Below are positions 35,856 through 48,537 of a DNA stretch of 64,000 nucleotides, in pieces. The notes under the pieces are model-generated. The model was not told the origin of the DNA. It did not search any database and saw nothing but the letters and a program-made list of their open reading frames with translations. A program made the position numbers and the translations under genes. The stretch spans positions 558,001 through 622,000 of the forward strand of contig NC_070573.1 of NCBI RefSeq assembly GCF_026914185.1. Reading direction: 5' to 3'. The first letter of the stretch is position 1, and each line of letters starts with the position of its first letter. Source of the stretch: Puccinia triticina. Taxonomy: Eukaryota > Basidiomycota > Pucciniomycetes > Pucciniales > Pucciniaceae.

Positions 35856-36531
35856 GGCGTGGGGCGTTCGGTGGATAGGGCGGTTGGGCTTCTCTGCGCT
35901 GGAATGTGTCGCTGCTGAAGACGGGCGTCGTCCAGGCCGGCCGGCTCCGAATATCTCCGCATCCCCGCACTCCACACTCCAACCCCCTCAAACCCAGTTA
36001 AAGTTCACGTTCACGTTTAACGTTCATGCACAGTTTTGTGTATCTGTTTATGAGTGATTTACCAAAGTAAAAAGAAAATCTAAAAGAAAAGGGAAGGGAA
36101 GAAACAATTGAACTTGTATACATTTATACAAAAATCAAAGGAAGACCAAAAAATAAAACCTCCAGTACGTATGCATGTATTGAAGTAGTATTGCCAACAA
36201 AATAAACGACCACAAACATATTTTTTTGGTGGTTTTTTTTTTTTCGGGATGAAGAGAGAAAGAAAGAAATATCTTCCTGCCTCCCGCCTTTCTCTCTTCT
36301 CCCCCCGCCCCCCCTTTTTTGTAACAAAAGAAGCAGAAACTTTTAGTGTTGTTTGCGGAATAGAAAGAAGAGTCAAAAAAAAAAAGGAAGAGATGTCCTG
36401 ACACAAGTAGAAAGAGGAAGGCCAAGACTGAGGATGGGGATTTTCTTATTTGAAATCCATCAAGTCTCAGTAGAGAAGAGAGCGGGAAGCAGGAGGAGGA
36501 GAAGGGAGACAAAGGAAGAACAGAGAGACAA
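35856..36531. other. intergenic; poly-purine and poly-pyrimidine runs
   Basis: The spacer lies between two minus-strand genes. It has A/T homopolymers near 36233 and 36373 and a purine-rich run at 36460-36520. The long minus-strand frames have Lys/Phe-rich, low-complexity translations and are not called. Confidence 0.4.
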
Positions 36532-39500
36532 TCAACCGAAGATTTTGATCGTGCCATCAGCGCCGGAGCTAGCGACGAATTTAAGAGAATGGAAGGGGTT
36601 AAAAGCAGGAGAGTTAGGGTTATTAGAAGGGTTGAGATGGACGGGGAGGAGGGAGGAAGAGGAGGAGAGGTTGGAGGAGGGGTGGAACTTGACGTCGAGC
36701 ACGCCTTCCTGGTTGGACTTGTATCGGTGGGACGAGATCTCTTGGAGACAGGTCCGGGAGCCCGTCAGGTCCCAGAACCGGATCGAACAGTCGTGCCCGC
36801 CCGACACTAGGATCAGACCCGTTGGGTCGATCGATAGCGAGGTCACCGAATCCAGATGGCCTAGCATCGAGTGCGTGCATGCTCCTGATCATCTCGTTCA
36901 CAGTCAGCTCTTTCCCCCTTCTCATGTCTCTTCCCACTTTTAATCTTTCACTCACCCGTATTCAAGTCGTACAGTCGTATAAATCTATCCTCATGAGCAC
37001 TGATCAAGAGAGGCAGAGTAGGATGAGTGACGATCTTATTGATCTGCGTGGCCGTCGTCCCATCTAAGAAACCAATCCAACAGAGAAAGAAAGTGGTGAG
37101 ATCTCATGTGTGTGTGTGTGCGTGAGAGTAAGGAGGGGAAAGAGCGGACCGAAAGTTTCGTCACTCTTCAACCTAAGCGAGACTTTACCGTTCTCGAGTT
37201 CGAACAATTTGATGACCGAGTTAGTATAAGAGACGGCAACTTTTTTAAGGTCGGACCAGACGACTGCGACGCTAGTAGGGGTGACCTTGACGGGGATTCC
37301 ATTAGCGCCGATGATGGTCTGTTCAGTCGGATTGGAGGCTTGGTGCGGGGACGGGTCGTCGTCGAGCAAGCCGTCGTAGCCCCAGCTGAGCTTGAGGGGA
37401 GAGTTGAGCTCGTCGGTGCTCCAGACCTTCACCGTGCCGTCGGCACTCACCGTCGCCAACAGCGCCTCGTCTCGCAGCCGCAGAGGCAGCAGAACCATGT
37501 CCCAGATCGCGTCGGTATGGCCCACAAAGCTCGCCAGCAGCGAGCGCGGGTCGTACGGCGCATAGGTCTCGTGCTCCGCCGGCGGCAGCGACCACACTGA
37601 AACAACTGAGTCTAGCGAGGCCGAGTAGATCCGCGGCGGCGACGAGGAAATGGCAACACTGGTGATCGTCGCCGAATGCCCTCGATACGTTATCTGCGGC
37701 TCCGTCTCAGGCCAGCTCGACGGACTCGGGCTGCCACGAACATCCGTCAACTCTCGCTCACCCGGAGGCTCCAGTCGCTTCTAAGATAAATCACTCACTT
37801 GGCTATCGAGGCGGGATTCAACCTCCACAGCTTGACCGTGCAGTCATCGCTTCCAGAGACGATAGCCAGTCCATAGCGATCGAACGCAATACACCGTGCG
37901 GCATCCAGATGTCTAGAAAAAAAAGACAATACTACCATCTCAAAAAAAAGGAGCAATAGAGATTGTGTGTTGAAAGCTTACGATCTTAGCGTTCTCTTAG
38001 GTTTCCATACTTTATAACCATCGAAGCCTTTCTGAACGACCGAGCCAGCATTAGAAGAGTTCTTTCCGTCAGGAGCAGTTCCGGAAGGGTTTGTGGCAGA
38101 AGATGATCCTAGCTGATTGTTAGCAGGGACAGGATGGTCATGTAACGTCAACCCGGCGAGTTCCTCGTCAGGCTTGATCGGTTGATGATCGAGTGTCAGC
38201 GGAGGCCCGGCTTTGGAGGGGACCCGGTCGTGCTCTTTCCTGCTCATCCGCATCTTCTCCTTCTCGCCGGCCAAGCGGAGCTGTTCCTTCCAGGACTCCG
38301 ACGACTCTGGCCGGTAGATCGCGGTGAGCCGGGACTCGTCCGCATCGTCAAATACCGACACGTTCCCATCCTCGGCTCCGTCGTTGCTGCCGTCGCCACC
38401 ATCGGAGGAGCGCCCGTGCATCACCAGCGGGGATAGTCGACCATCGCCGCCGCCGGCTCTATTGAACATTGTCTGTTGTTCGGTTGCAGAGATCTCCGGG
38501 GGATCCGAGTGGTTCACCGAAGAGATCCCGTTGGGGCCAAGATTGGAGACGATCCCGTTGTGCATCTTGTTGTTTGGCGACTCGTCCTCCCGGCTGCCGG
38601 CCGAACCGGCGGAATCTGAACCGACCATGGATTGATCAGCGGAAGAGAGGAGGGGAAGATTGGCGACGGTTAAGGGGTGCGACGGGGTGGTAGCCAAGTG
38701 TGCTGGGATTCCCGACCCAGTGGCGGCGTCGGTGCTCATTGGTGTGATTAGGAGAGGTCGTGAGGAGCTACGAGCGCGGGTCATGACTGGTGCACCGGGC
38801 ACGGCTGAGGTCGTCGGATGGACGTTGGATCCCTGGGGAGCAGCCCCAGGATGTTGCGAGAATGAAGAAACATTAGGCTGGTGTTGATTGTCGATCGTCG
38901 AGACCTGGTAGAGCGCCGATCGTTGGGATTGATCCTGGGGACCGCCAGGATGGTTCAAGGGTCGATGGATCGGGTTGGGCGATGAATTGACTTGCTGGTT
39001 ATTGCCGGGTTGATGGACGTTTGCTTGGTTTGGTCCGCCTTGTGCCGCTGCTTGAGTTTCGTTCAAGATCTTACGTGGCCGTTCGATCCCGGGGATTAAG
39101 GCGGATTGTTGTGGGAGTGGATTGAGTACCTGGTTCGAGGTGAGATAGTTGACTTCCTGCATACATCTGTGCGTGAAGTTCGAGCCAGATAATGGATGAG
39201 CAGATCGTCCTCAAGGCGATCACGATTGGGTATTTTGGATGATGACAAACTGTTTGAGATAGTCTCTACTCCTAGCCCTTGCTTTCGGATCCCTGCCGAG
39301 CCCCATAGCTGTCGTTCCAAAGCCGATCCCGGTGCCACCCATCATCGTAGCCATACCAGCGCCGGTCATACCGTTTGCCCAGGTGTTCACATTCCCATTG
39401 GTGCCCATTCGGACCATGTTTTGTGCTGCGACTGCAGGCAATGGTGGTGCGATCGAGATGGAATGAGCGGGAGCGGCCGAGGCTTGGACGGGCAGATTGG

Positions 39501-40223
39501 TGGGTAGGTTAGGCGGTGGCGATTGCTCTTGGTTGGTCGTATCAGAAACCATGACCGTTGGGCCAGTTGGCCGAGCTGAAAATTTGTTGTATAAATGTTA
39601 GCTTGCTGGGCCCGCAAGGTGCGCGATAGAAACCAAGCCACAAGATCACGTCACACGTACCAGCTGATGAAGCCGCGTTCTGCTCGTCATACTTTGGACT
39701 ATCGGCTCGCGCCGGAGACTCAGAACCTGAGGCAGGACCACCGCCATTCTCAGCCATGCGTAAGGCAGCCAGTTTTCCAGCAGGCAGGGCCATCGTAAAT
39801 GCGTTCGTGTTTTCCTTGTTCTGGTTATGCGATAGATACTTGGACCTAAATAGGGCAAATCACGGCCTCAGTTGCTGCCATAAATGGTGGTAATCAAGAA
39901 GAACTGACCGTTCCATCTTGAGAGCCCATTCGAGCATCCTGACCCTCCTAGCCAGATCAGTCTTGGCTTGTTCCCAGCTTCTCTTCTCGCCTTCGAGGAG
40001 GGCCACGCGAGCTCTGAGTTCGGCTCGTTCGATCTCCCAGCTATTCTGTAAGCTCAGGTGGGTGCGATGGGTTGATTGGAGGTAGTGGAGGACCTGTGGG
40101 AGGGTGATATTTCCTGTAGGGTTCTGAATGGGAGGCGGTGGTCCGATGTTGGGCTGCAATGGGTGGTTTGGCTGCTGTTGAGTCTGTTGGGCCTGTTGCT
40201 GCTGCTGCTGCTGCTGCTGTTGT

Positions 40224-40264
<41 letters not shown>

Positions 40265-40361
40265 AGGCTGCTGAAACTGTTGATGTTTCTGCTGTTGGAA
40301 CTGTTGCTGCTGCTGGTGTTGGTGGTGGTGGTGGTGAAGCTGCTGCTGCTGTTGGTAATGC

Positions 40362-40393
<32 letters not shown>

Positions 40394-40633
40394 CTGTTGG
40401 AGCTGAGGTGGGTTTAAGGACTGAGGGGATTGGTTGGGCGACTGTTGTTGGATTCCAGCCTGGAAGGGTTGTTGGGCTGGGTTATTGTTGGTGTAGAGTG
40501 GGTGGTTGAATTGGTTGTTGTAGTTGTTGATCGGCTGTTGGTGTTCGTTCGTCGCAGCGTTCCCCCCGCCGAGTGCATGGAGGTAGTTCTGAGTTTGGGC
40601 AGCCAGTTCGCGTGTTGGGTTCCAGGGGAGCAT
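36532..40633 (-). CDS. striatin family scaffold (STRIPAK complex)
   Basis: Eight exons are predicted: 40633-39909, 39845-39661, 39575-39251, 39166-37982, 37912-37799, 37730-37150, 37063-36956 and 36884-36532, about 1191 residues. An N-terminal glutamine-rich tract (about residues 75-155, with His) precedes the striatin signature ITLPQVLHYLQ and a coiled coil ending RMLEWALKMERSKYL (174-245). The DYLKQCMQEVNYLTSNQ block follows, then a long disordered linker and WD40 repeats (LDAARCIAFDR to VSGSDDCTVKLWRL; YRGHSATITSVAISS; FVGHTDAIWDMVLLP; THPTLPLLISAHEDRFIRLYDL; LGHLDSVTSLSIDP; SSGADGTIKIF). Striatins (PRO11, Far8) assemble PP2A and kinases for fungal development and signalling. Two introns were fixed by phase: a GTTTGT donor in the YLKQC codons and a 68-bp intron before the NPSPSSW block. 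The start may lie upstream if a 5' exon exists. Confidence 0.92.
40195..40400 (-). repeat. CAG/CAA microsatellite encoding poly-Gln
   Basis: On the coding (minus) strand CAG and CAA alternate irregularly, interrupted by CAC (His) codons. This gives about 70 Gln in 80 residues near the N-terminus of the striatin. Mixed codons suggest selection for the peptide or an old expansion. Confidence 0.9.
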
Positions 40634-41698
40634 CCTGCTGGCTGGGCAAGCGTTCTTCGCGCTGGCAGTTCGGCGAGGGCTCGTGATTTGCTTATGGATT
40701 GTGTGGTCGACCGTCGGAGGGAGGAGGATGGGATGCTGGCAGTGGGGTGATCGAGGTGGAGAGGGCCCCGCCCCGGGGGAGGACTGCCGCAGTGACAGGG
40801 CGGTGACACCCCCAGAGTGACATCACTATCTCAGCCTCGGAGCCCCCTCGAAGGGTCACACTTCAGGGCTCGGGGCAGCGATCTGCAGAGCCCACGATCA
40901 AGAATCAAGATCAAGGCTGGCGTGCCACACATCATGGGCCATATGTTTAGCCTCTCGACGAGGCAAGAAGAGGCGAGAAGCGTCTTAGAAAGAGATGCTC
41001 GGAGGGACCAGCGCCATGCAGCATGTTTTACAAATGCTGAACGTTGCATTGCAAAAGAATTGCCCTTGTCGTCCTGGTTGAACTTGCGGGCAAATTTGAG
41101 ACAGAGCAAAGCATGCGCAAGAAGGCACCGGCCGCGTCAAGTCGGCTGACAGCCCGGGTGCTGCGTAGCACGCAGCAAAGACTTTGCCGGCAGCTTCGTT
41201 CTGATCGAGGGACTCGCCGAGGAGCCATGAGTTCAGAGTCAAATTGGCGGTGTACGCCTCCGTCTGCGCTCTATATCGAGCGGCTGGTGGTCGCCCTTTG
41301 CCCGTCGTAGCAAGCTTCTTTAATGGTGACTGGGTGGAGTCTCTCCATCGATTTTTATTCCGCAGCTCCAGAGTCAGGAGGTCGATCCCTTGAGGGGCAA
41401 CTCGTGGAGCAAGAATGGGTTTTGGAGGCTTTGACCCAAAGTGTACCTACCCATTTCAAACTTTAAAGCTCTTGGCAATACCAAAGGATATCAGTCTTGA
41501 ATCTTGGTGAAAGAATCCCTTTGGCGTCTGGCGGCGTTGAAGAGAATTTAAGCGCTAAAAACCAAGCCTTTCTTCATTTTTACAACTATTTATCTATAAT
41601 TTTAGTTAAACACGCAGGATGTACACATATTTATGTGCTTCGCACAGGAGATGAAACAAACAAACGTCTATGGACACATTTACATGCCTCAACCCGAA
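40634..41698. other. upstream of striatin; an unplaced cysteine-rich frame
   Basis: A minus-strand frame at 41242-40985 has nine cysteines, with motifs SCACFALSQIC and FFCNATFSICKTCC. It has no signal peptide and no matching upstream exon, so it is not called as a gene. The rest shows no structure. Confidence 0.35.
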
Positions 41699-44600
41699 TC
41701 AATAGATGTACTTGAAATCAGGATGTTGGTCACCTAGGTGATCCCAGGATCGCGCATATATGATGAGGTCCTCTTCGCTTGGATTGCCCTGCGGCTCGTC
41801 CTTCTCGTGATTAAATAAATCGATCGGATCACGAATACCAAAGCTGTGAAGTATCTCGAGTCTATTGGTGACTTTCTTTTTCTGGGCATGACTGAGCCAC
41901 ATGGTGTTCAATATACAGCACCCTATGATCATCACCGCGCTACATTTTCAGAACAGACAAGCGGCATCAGTTGGTTTGAAGACAGGGATTGCTTATGAAC
42001 GATTTCTGGTAGCACGTATCGACATGCCTGACCAGTGACTTACAGAAATATATTGATTGCAGTCGGAAGGGAGTATCTTGGCTTGTGTCCCAAAGTAAAA
42101 ATCTAAATACGAAAAAAGATTTAATCATCACTCCGAGTTCAGATCACTCGCCCATCTTTTGTCAAAGACAAAAACTTACCCAAACGCTAAATAACCCTCC
42201 CGAGTTTGCCACCATACCCCCCAAGGCCAGTGCGGTCGCTTTTCGCATGTGAGGTTCGCTGTTGTCCGCCGTCCAGGCCGCCAGGCTTGGCGTCACGCCA
42301 TACGCCCCAGGGATTGATAAAAAAAGGGAGCCGTACCTCACATGATCGTTGCCCGAAGCATAAAACATTGCAAAACCGATGATTGAAAGCGCTGCGCTAA
42401 GACCACTCGCGATACCTCGAGATTGACGCCGATCTGACCAATAGGACAGCGCCAGCATATAAATGAAAGATATCACAAAAGGTGGAACTGTATTTGGACG
42501 AATAAGAATAAATCTGATCAGTTTCATGAAGAGCAAATCTTGAGATTCCCATGAGAGCTTTGAATACCTGAGAACAGCTGAGTATCGGTTGGTGAATAAC
42601 CGAACTGTTGGAGGGATGCATAATTCAATGAAGGAATAAGACAACTCAGTTGGATTTGGAAAATGAACTGACCGTATTGACAACTACAAAGGCATCGAAT
42701 GATTTTCAAACCGTGAGGGACCGGGGGTCAGAAAGTTTGCATAAGCTAGGAGAGATAGCGGGAAGAACATAAACACCAGATATTACTGACTGGTAGGTGT
42801 AAAATAAGCCAGACTGTAAATGTTAGATGCAGTTGCGAATTGCGCTACACTGATGAGAATGACGTGAGGGCTTTTGAAAGCTTCACAAATCTGGAGCTTA
42901 GTTGACTTGGCGGGGTAATTCTGGATGGAGGTGGCCGAAGAGTTTAAACTGGAACTGGGCATCTGGGCCGTCTTTAGTCTCGAGACAAGATAACTGTCGG
43001 CAGTCATAAACAAACATCCATCAACACTTCAGATACTTTTTCATGCCCACGTGTTTATGTAAACAGTAAAAATTTGGATAAATAGCTACTTTTTTTCTGC
43101 ATCTGTCAGAAATTTCGCTTTCTCAAGGCTTGAGGGCAGAATGAAAAATCCAGCTACTCCAAAAACTGATGTGACGAAACCCTCGATCTGCGCAGATTGC
43201 CCGGGTACATAACCAAATTGAATTGAAGAGCAAAATCATTTGAAGAGGTTAGTTTAATCTGCGCCAGATGTCGAGTACTATACAATTTCTTATAGGAACT
43301 TGCCAGAAAAACCCAAGCCCAACCGGGGCGTCCCCAATGACCATCAAGCTTGATAATAGCATATGTGAGCAATCCAGACGCCGCTGCAGCTATGCAGATT
43401 GTACCGAAGAACATAGCAATTCGAAGCTGCAGCTCGGACCTGTGACCGACCTCAATAACAGGTAATGAATAACTATCACTCGATCAGGCAAAGTGCGAAG
43501 ACTTACGCACCTGGTATAAAACGTTGAGAGGTAAAGTAGAGTAGCTGGAAACATTCCACCTTTTGGAGTAATCGTTAAAATATAAAAGCGAATACCAAGA
43601 TAACTGCTAAGAGTTGAGCTCACCCTCTACCAATCCTAAAAAAAACCTAGAAAGGATATGAAGAAAGTTGGACGCAATAAAAAAACTCTTAGCACATCTT
43701 ATTAATTTGCTAATATTTGCCCAGGCCAAACCTGCAACTTTAGTATGAATAAAGTTTCTCACTGACCTAGATACAAGAAGTCCCTTGTAACTGGTACCCA
43801 CAGCAATTTCCAATGGTTATAAACATCTAGAAAGGTCAAAATGGGAAGTAGAGGTTCAATATTACTCAGGCTCACCTATTAACCAAACCTTGCAAGCAAG
43901 TTATCAGTCCCCATAAGGTTACAAGTAAAGGGATTTGGATTCCAGCGCCGATCTTGCGTACCTTTGGAATCACAAAAAGAATATTTCATAAATAAAATGG
44001 GATCAAGGGTGAACCGAATGAAAAAGTGTAGAAGGGTTTGGTATGAGTTTTTGGATTCTCTTGGACTTGAAGTTGAAATACGAACCAATAGGTTTGATGG
44101 GAGCTCGATAAGCTGTAATAGAGGGAATAAGTCGTTCTATCCTTGACGTTCCATGGGGCATATTTAGACTGACAATGTAAGGGCTTGAGGCCCCTCAGAG
44201 AAAAAGATTAAACACTTCAGCCTGTGCCAATTTTCACGCCGTCTCGGAGCCTGATAGATATAAAGCAATCCTCACATGAATGTGACAGTCAATATCATTG
44301 AGAAATCATAATCGTTCAGATGAAGGTCTTTTTGCAGTCCTAGCATGTGAAATCAGTATTGGGAAAGTTAGCCAGGTGATCTGAAACCAACATGCCGACA
44401 TAACAACTGGAAACGAGTTTATTTCGTACCAACGATCCGGACATTGCCTGTTTTAGTCCATCGAAGTACAAGGTTAGTGATTATCAGGCAATTTCAGAAA
44501 TGTTTTAGGGTGCCGCGTAGGTAGGAATGAACATACCAAGGTTCGCGCGATCCAGGAAACTCAGAAAGAAAAACAGTCCCAAGATAGGGATAAGTCTACC

Positions 44601-44837
44601 CACAATAATAAATCCACCAAAAACAGCCGCATGAGCTCATGAAAGCATGCAAAGTATAGGTCGGAGTTTCACAGACAATAGATCCAACTTCAGTACGGCG
44701 TGTTTTCCCCATGATTCATCTTTGGTCGCTATTTCGGGGGAGTTTTCTTTGAAGTGTTGTGATCCTTTTGCATCCGACTGCATATAGCAGCCATCTTTAG
44801 GGCTTATCATCGTATGAAATGTTATGAACAAGGGCAC
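41699..44837 (-). CDS. MFS transporter, Dal5/allantoate-permease type (multi-exon)
   Basis: Coding blocks run in order on the minus strand with many short exons. They are an N-terminal cytosolic tail (44837-44680); IPILGLFFFLSFLDRAN (TM1 with its RAN motif, about 44585-44540); LQKDLHLNDYDFSMILTV (about 44335-44280); and IELPSNLL (44105-44085). Next come RKIGAGIQIPLLVTLWGLIT (43960-43900), RFFLGLVEGE (about 43640), GGMFPATLLYLSTFYTR (43560-43510), the loop GHWGRPGWAWVFL (43350-43300), and EAFKSPHVILISVAQFATAS (42870-42810). The C-terminal half follows (ALSYWSDRRQSRGIASG to TADNSEPHMRKATALALGG, 42460-42200), with a last helix and tail ending DFKYIY. These motifs are those of anion:cation symporters that import allantoate, nicotinate or other organic acids with protons. 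The substrate is unknown. Not all exon borders could be fixed, notably near 44600 and 44150, so a broken gene cannot be excluded. Confidence 0.72.
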
Positions 44838-46091
44838 TTCTACAAAATGGTTATGGAGCCTGAAGTATATCGTTTGTTGATGGAAAAGATTGATCCTAAG
44901 TTTTTTTTACAGAATGGCGATAGCAAGAAGGGTGTCAAATATTAGTAATATTCTATAAATCCACGCTGGCTCAAGAGTAAACTGCAAGTGGGCTGCCAAG
45001 ACCAAGAACCACGAGTGTTTGTGTGTACAGTTGATAACGATATTCGGTGGCAGCCACCGCAAATTCTGTGCTCAAGAAGCTTTGTACATACAAGCTGGTA
45101 ACCGGGCTAAATTCGTGGTGGAGACGTAAATACTGGAGTATCGGGATCAGCTAGGAAGAAAGGAGATGCTGAGGGCTACGTGGCCTCACGTGTCGGCCTC
45201 AAAGTTGGAATCAGATTCCGGATTCCACGGTGAATGAATCAAGCCTGCGCACGGCGCACCTGTTTTCGGAGACCAACGCCGTTCCCATGTCAGCCCATCC
45301 TGCCGCCCATCATGAAATCTCATTGCCAGAGGTGATACCCTTGTTGGGCGGCTGCGAGGAAGGGTAGATCGGCATCCATGGACTCTAGCTTAACTACGCC
45401 TTTCGAACGGAGGGTCCCGAAGGCTGTCCGGCGCTTTAGGCCTCGCCGCTTGCCCTCTGAAACGACGGGAGTTGTGTTAAGTTCGGGGACGGCTGCAGGA
45501 GCGGTGCGTGCTGCAGCCGGCCAAAAAAAAAAAAAAGAACTGCCCGTCGGCCGAGCTGAGGTATGGTACTTCGGGGGAAGGGTTTGTTTGAATATGTTAA
45601 ACTGTGTTCATTAAGGTGGAAAAAGAAGAGAAAGTGGTCCCCAAGTTCTCCGGGCTCTCTTCCATCCCTCAACAAATTCAATTCACTCGTTCAAAAAATA
45701 GACACGACGAAGGACAGAAGCAAGGGACAATGTCCTCTGCAGAAACATCTATATACTTCAAAAAAGATCTTTTGTTTCGTTGAGAGGGAGAAGAAGCGGT
45801 AAAGAAAAGGAATATGCTGCTGATGTCGTTGCAAGTGATCGACGAAAAAAATGACATATGATCAAATTTGGTAAGGGTAAAGTGGTTGATTTTTGGTTTC
45901 TATGATGATATGGAAATGAAATCTATCTATATATAATGACACGAGCAACGCAAATCAAAAAGTCTATACATATATATGCGTAGATAAAATCTGTATGAAA
46001 AGGGAAAGGAAGAAGAAAAGGGATATGCTGGACCAATGAGGTAAGCTTGGAGGGAAAAGAAGAAAGTGTTGGGAGAAGAGAGCAGCCGGAC
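44838..46091. other. intergenic; no gene recognised
   Basis: Short low-complexity frames only. A poly-A run (45524-45537) and a purine-rich stretch near 45620 are visible. The region between about 45900 and 46091 is probably the 3' untranslated part of the pyrophosphokinase transcript. Confidence 0.4.
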
Positions 46092-47904
46092 TCAAGAGGG
46101 GTTTGAGAAGAGCATCGAGATACTCTCTCCATTATGAGTCTGCTCATCCGAAGCAGTCCAAAAAACGAAAGTGTGAATGTCAGGGGAGGACAAAAAGACG
46201 ACAAAAAAATTGAAAAGGACACTCAACTCGCCGGATACTCTCCGCCAACACCGGGCTGATATCCATCGTCTCCAGCTTCCCAGAAGACTCAGAAATGTGG
46301 GAGCGTTGGTCGATGGTGGTTGTGACCACCAATTTGAGGACAGGTAGATAAGCCAATTTCGAGACGGCATCTCCGGATAAAAGTCCTGATTCAAAAAGGG
46401 AGGGGACGTAAGAGAGAGGATGAGAAGTCGTTTTAAGGGAGAGAAGAAGGCGAACCGTGTGAGACGATGGCATAGACGGCCTTAGCGCCGGCCTGGTCGA
46501 GTTCCTTCGCGGCCAGAGTGAGAGTCTCGCCGGTGTCGATCATGTCATCGAGCAAGATCGCGTTCTTGCCCCGGACGTCTCCGACAAGGATCTCCATCTT
46601 TTCCTCGAGGAGCTCGGTGTGGTCGGCTGGGCCGTTAGGTCCACTGAGTGACTGCCGAAGCACGCCCGCTCTCCGGGCCCGTTTCCGGTTGATCAGGGCG
46701 AAATCGACATCCAGGTTGTCGGCCAACGCCGTCGCTCTATGGCCAGGGGTTTCAAGTCTGAGTATTATGCGGGTTTATTTTTGCTAGGGGAGGTTGCAGA
46801 TCACGGCTGACCGTTTGGCGCCCCCAGCATCCGGTGAGACGATGATGCTATTCTTCCAATCCTCGACGTTGGCCCGTATCCATTTGGCCATGATGGGTTC
46901 CATCCAAAGGTTATCGACGGGGATGTCGAAGAAGCCCTGGATCTGAGAGGCATGTAGGTCGATGGTGATCACATGGTCGCAGCCGGCGGCCTGGAGCATG
47001 TTGGCCACAAGTTTGGCCGTGATCGGCGCCCGCGATCGGTCCTTCCGATCCATCCTTGCATAAGGGAAGCATGGGATTACTGCCGTGATCCGCTTGGCTG
47101 ATGCCGTCTTACAAGCGGAGATTAAGATCAAAAGCTCCTGTAAAATTGTTCAAATTCCAAAAGGAGTCAGCAGGAACACTCTTCAAGAAAACATCACACC
47201 TTTCGCCCTAAATAAAATTAACATCTCCGTCAAATCAGAAATTGAACTTACCATGAGTAAATCGTTTGGATCCGATGTACTTCCAGCGCCAGCTCCAGGA
47301 TTGAACCCGGTTTGAATGATAAAAACATCTGTGAAAGTCGCGAAAGAAAGTTATTTTTGGTTGATAGAAGCAGCCAGAGGACTGAACCGAAAATGAACAT
47401 GATAGATGCCAAAAACATTCTTCCGGTTTTCACAAAAAAGGCAATAGGTAGAAACTAATTTGAGAAGGAAAACGAATGAATTTGACAAGCCTTCCTCTCT
47501 GACGGATTCGTCGATTGCTACCGAAGTTTCGCCGTCGGAGAACTTTTTGACGTTACAGCCGCACAGGGAGATGCCTAATCTTGTGGGCAGCAATATAGCA
47601 ACGACGGGAGGAATTCAAGAGCGTCAAAAAAGTGTTGTGTGAACGTGGGACAGAGGGAGGGGGCAGGGATGACGGTGGGATCGATTTGGCCATCTTAATT
47701 ACATCCATTCTCGGGAATTTTCAAGAGTCACGTGAACGGCGTACCTATGGGCAACGGCCTGTGCGAGTTGAGGATGGCTGTTACCTGTGGAATAAGGATA
47801 GAGGTTGCTCGGTGTCAGCTTTACCAATTTTGTATGCGATCCAGAGGTCTGAAGGACGGACCAGTAATCAATTTAACGCCACCCTGTTTGCTGGCCATCA
47901 TCAT
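46092..47904 (-). CDS. PRS: ribose-phosphate pyrophosphokinase (PRPP synthetase)
   Basis: Eight exons are predicted: 47904-47862, 47784-47745, 47579-47491, 47328-47252, 47137-46812, 46736-46456, 46385-46228 and 46139-46092, giving 353 residues. The enzyme makes PRPP from ribose 5-phosphate and ATP for purine, pyrimidine, His and Trp synthesis. Motifs: [13 protein letters not shown] at the N-terminus; [24 protein letters not shown]; the ATP/Mg site [11 protein letters not shown] (143-153); the PRPP loop [11 protein letters not shown] (253-263); and the C-terminal RTHNGESIS. Between ARRAG and MEILVGDV there is an insertion of about 20 residues compared with compact bacterial or human enzymes. 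Intron 3 begins GC (GAG GAA G|GCTTGT). Only this donor joins VREE to DVFIIQTG in phase. The first two exons are 43 and 40 bp. Confidence 0.93.
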
Positions 47905-48200
47905 GCCTCGAGTCGAGCGGTCTAGGCTGTATCGTGGCTATGTTTGTCCGAGGGAGTGGCCCATTGCACTAGAGCGATGTGCTCCACAGATCATTTTATA
48001 GAGCTCCGGGATCTTGTCGGGTGCTGCGGCGAGTCAGTCACCCCCGCTCCCCCCTCTTCTCGCCGCAGACGCCATGCATACTGAAATATGTAGGGCCTTT
48101 GCGTGTGTATGCAGCAATCTCGATCTGGATGGCCTGTTTTTTTTGGAAATTTTCAGTGGAATATCTGATGATGGATTGGTTGATGCAGTGTGAATGACCA

Positions 48201-48537
48201 AGAAAGTCAATTTACAACAATCTGCATGTTTGTGATACATACAATCACCTTTCAAATTGATTTTCATCAGCAAGGGACTTGAAGTTTCTGGAGAGACAAG
48301 TTACATAATTCACGTCCCAGCAGACTTGAAGGAGCAAGTCCCAAACCCGGCTCTGGAATTGAAGAAATAACAACAAGACCACAAATTCCTCTTCGCGACC
48401 GCCTTGGATACTTCCTGGGACGTGAGTTAACTTGTCCCTCAAGGCTAAACTTCAAGTCCCTTGCTGATGAAAATCAATTTGCAAGGTGATTGTATGTATG
48501 TATCACAAACATGCACATTGTTGTAAATTGACTTTCT
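48201..48537. mobile_element. 337-bp MITE with ~120-bp inverted arms
   Basis: The ends AGAAAGTCAATTTACAACA and its inverted copy TGTTGTAAATTGACTTTCT bound arms of about 120 bp (48201-48320, 48415-48537). These share CATGTTTGTGATACATAC and CAGCAAGGGACTTGAAGT. The centre is short and non-coding. No clear target duplication was seen. Confidence 0.75.

Noticed and set aside
37325..37930. Plus-strand frames opposite the striatin WD40 exons
   Set aside because: Antisense shadows; the minus strand has continuous WD40 homology with phased introns.
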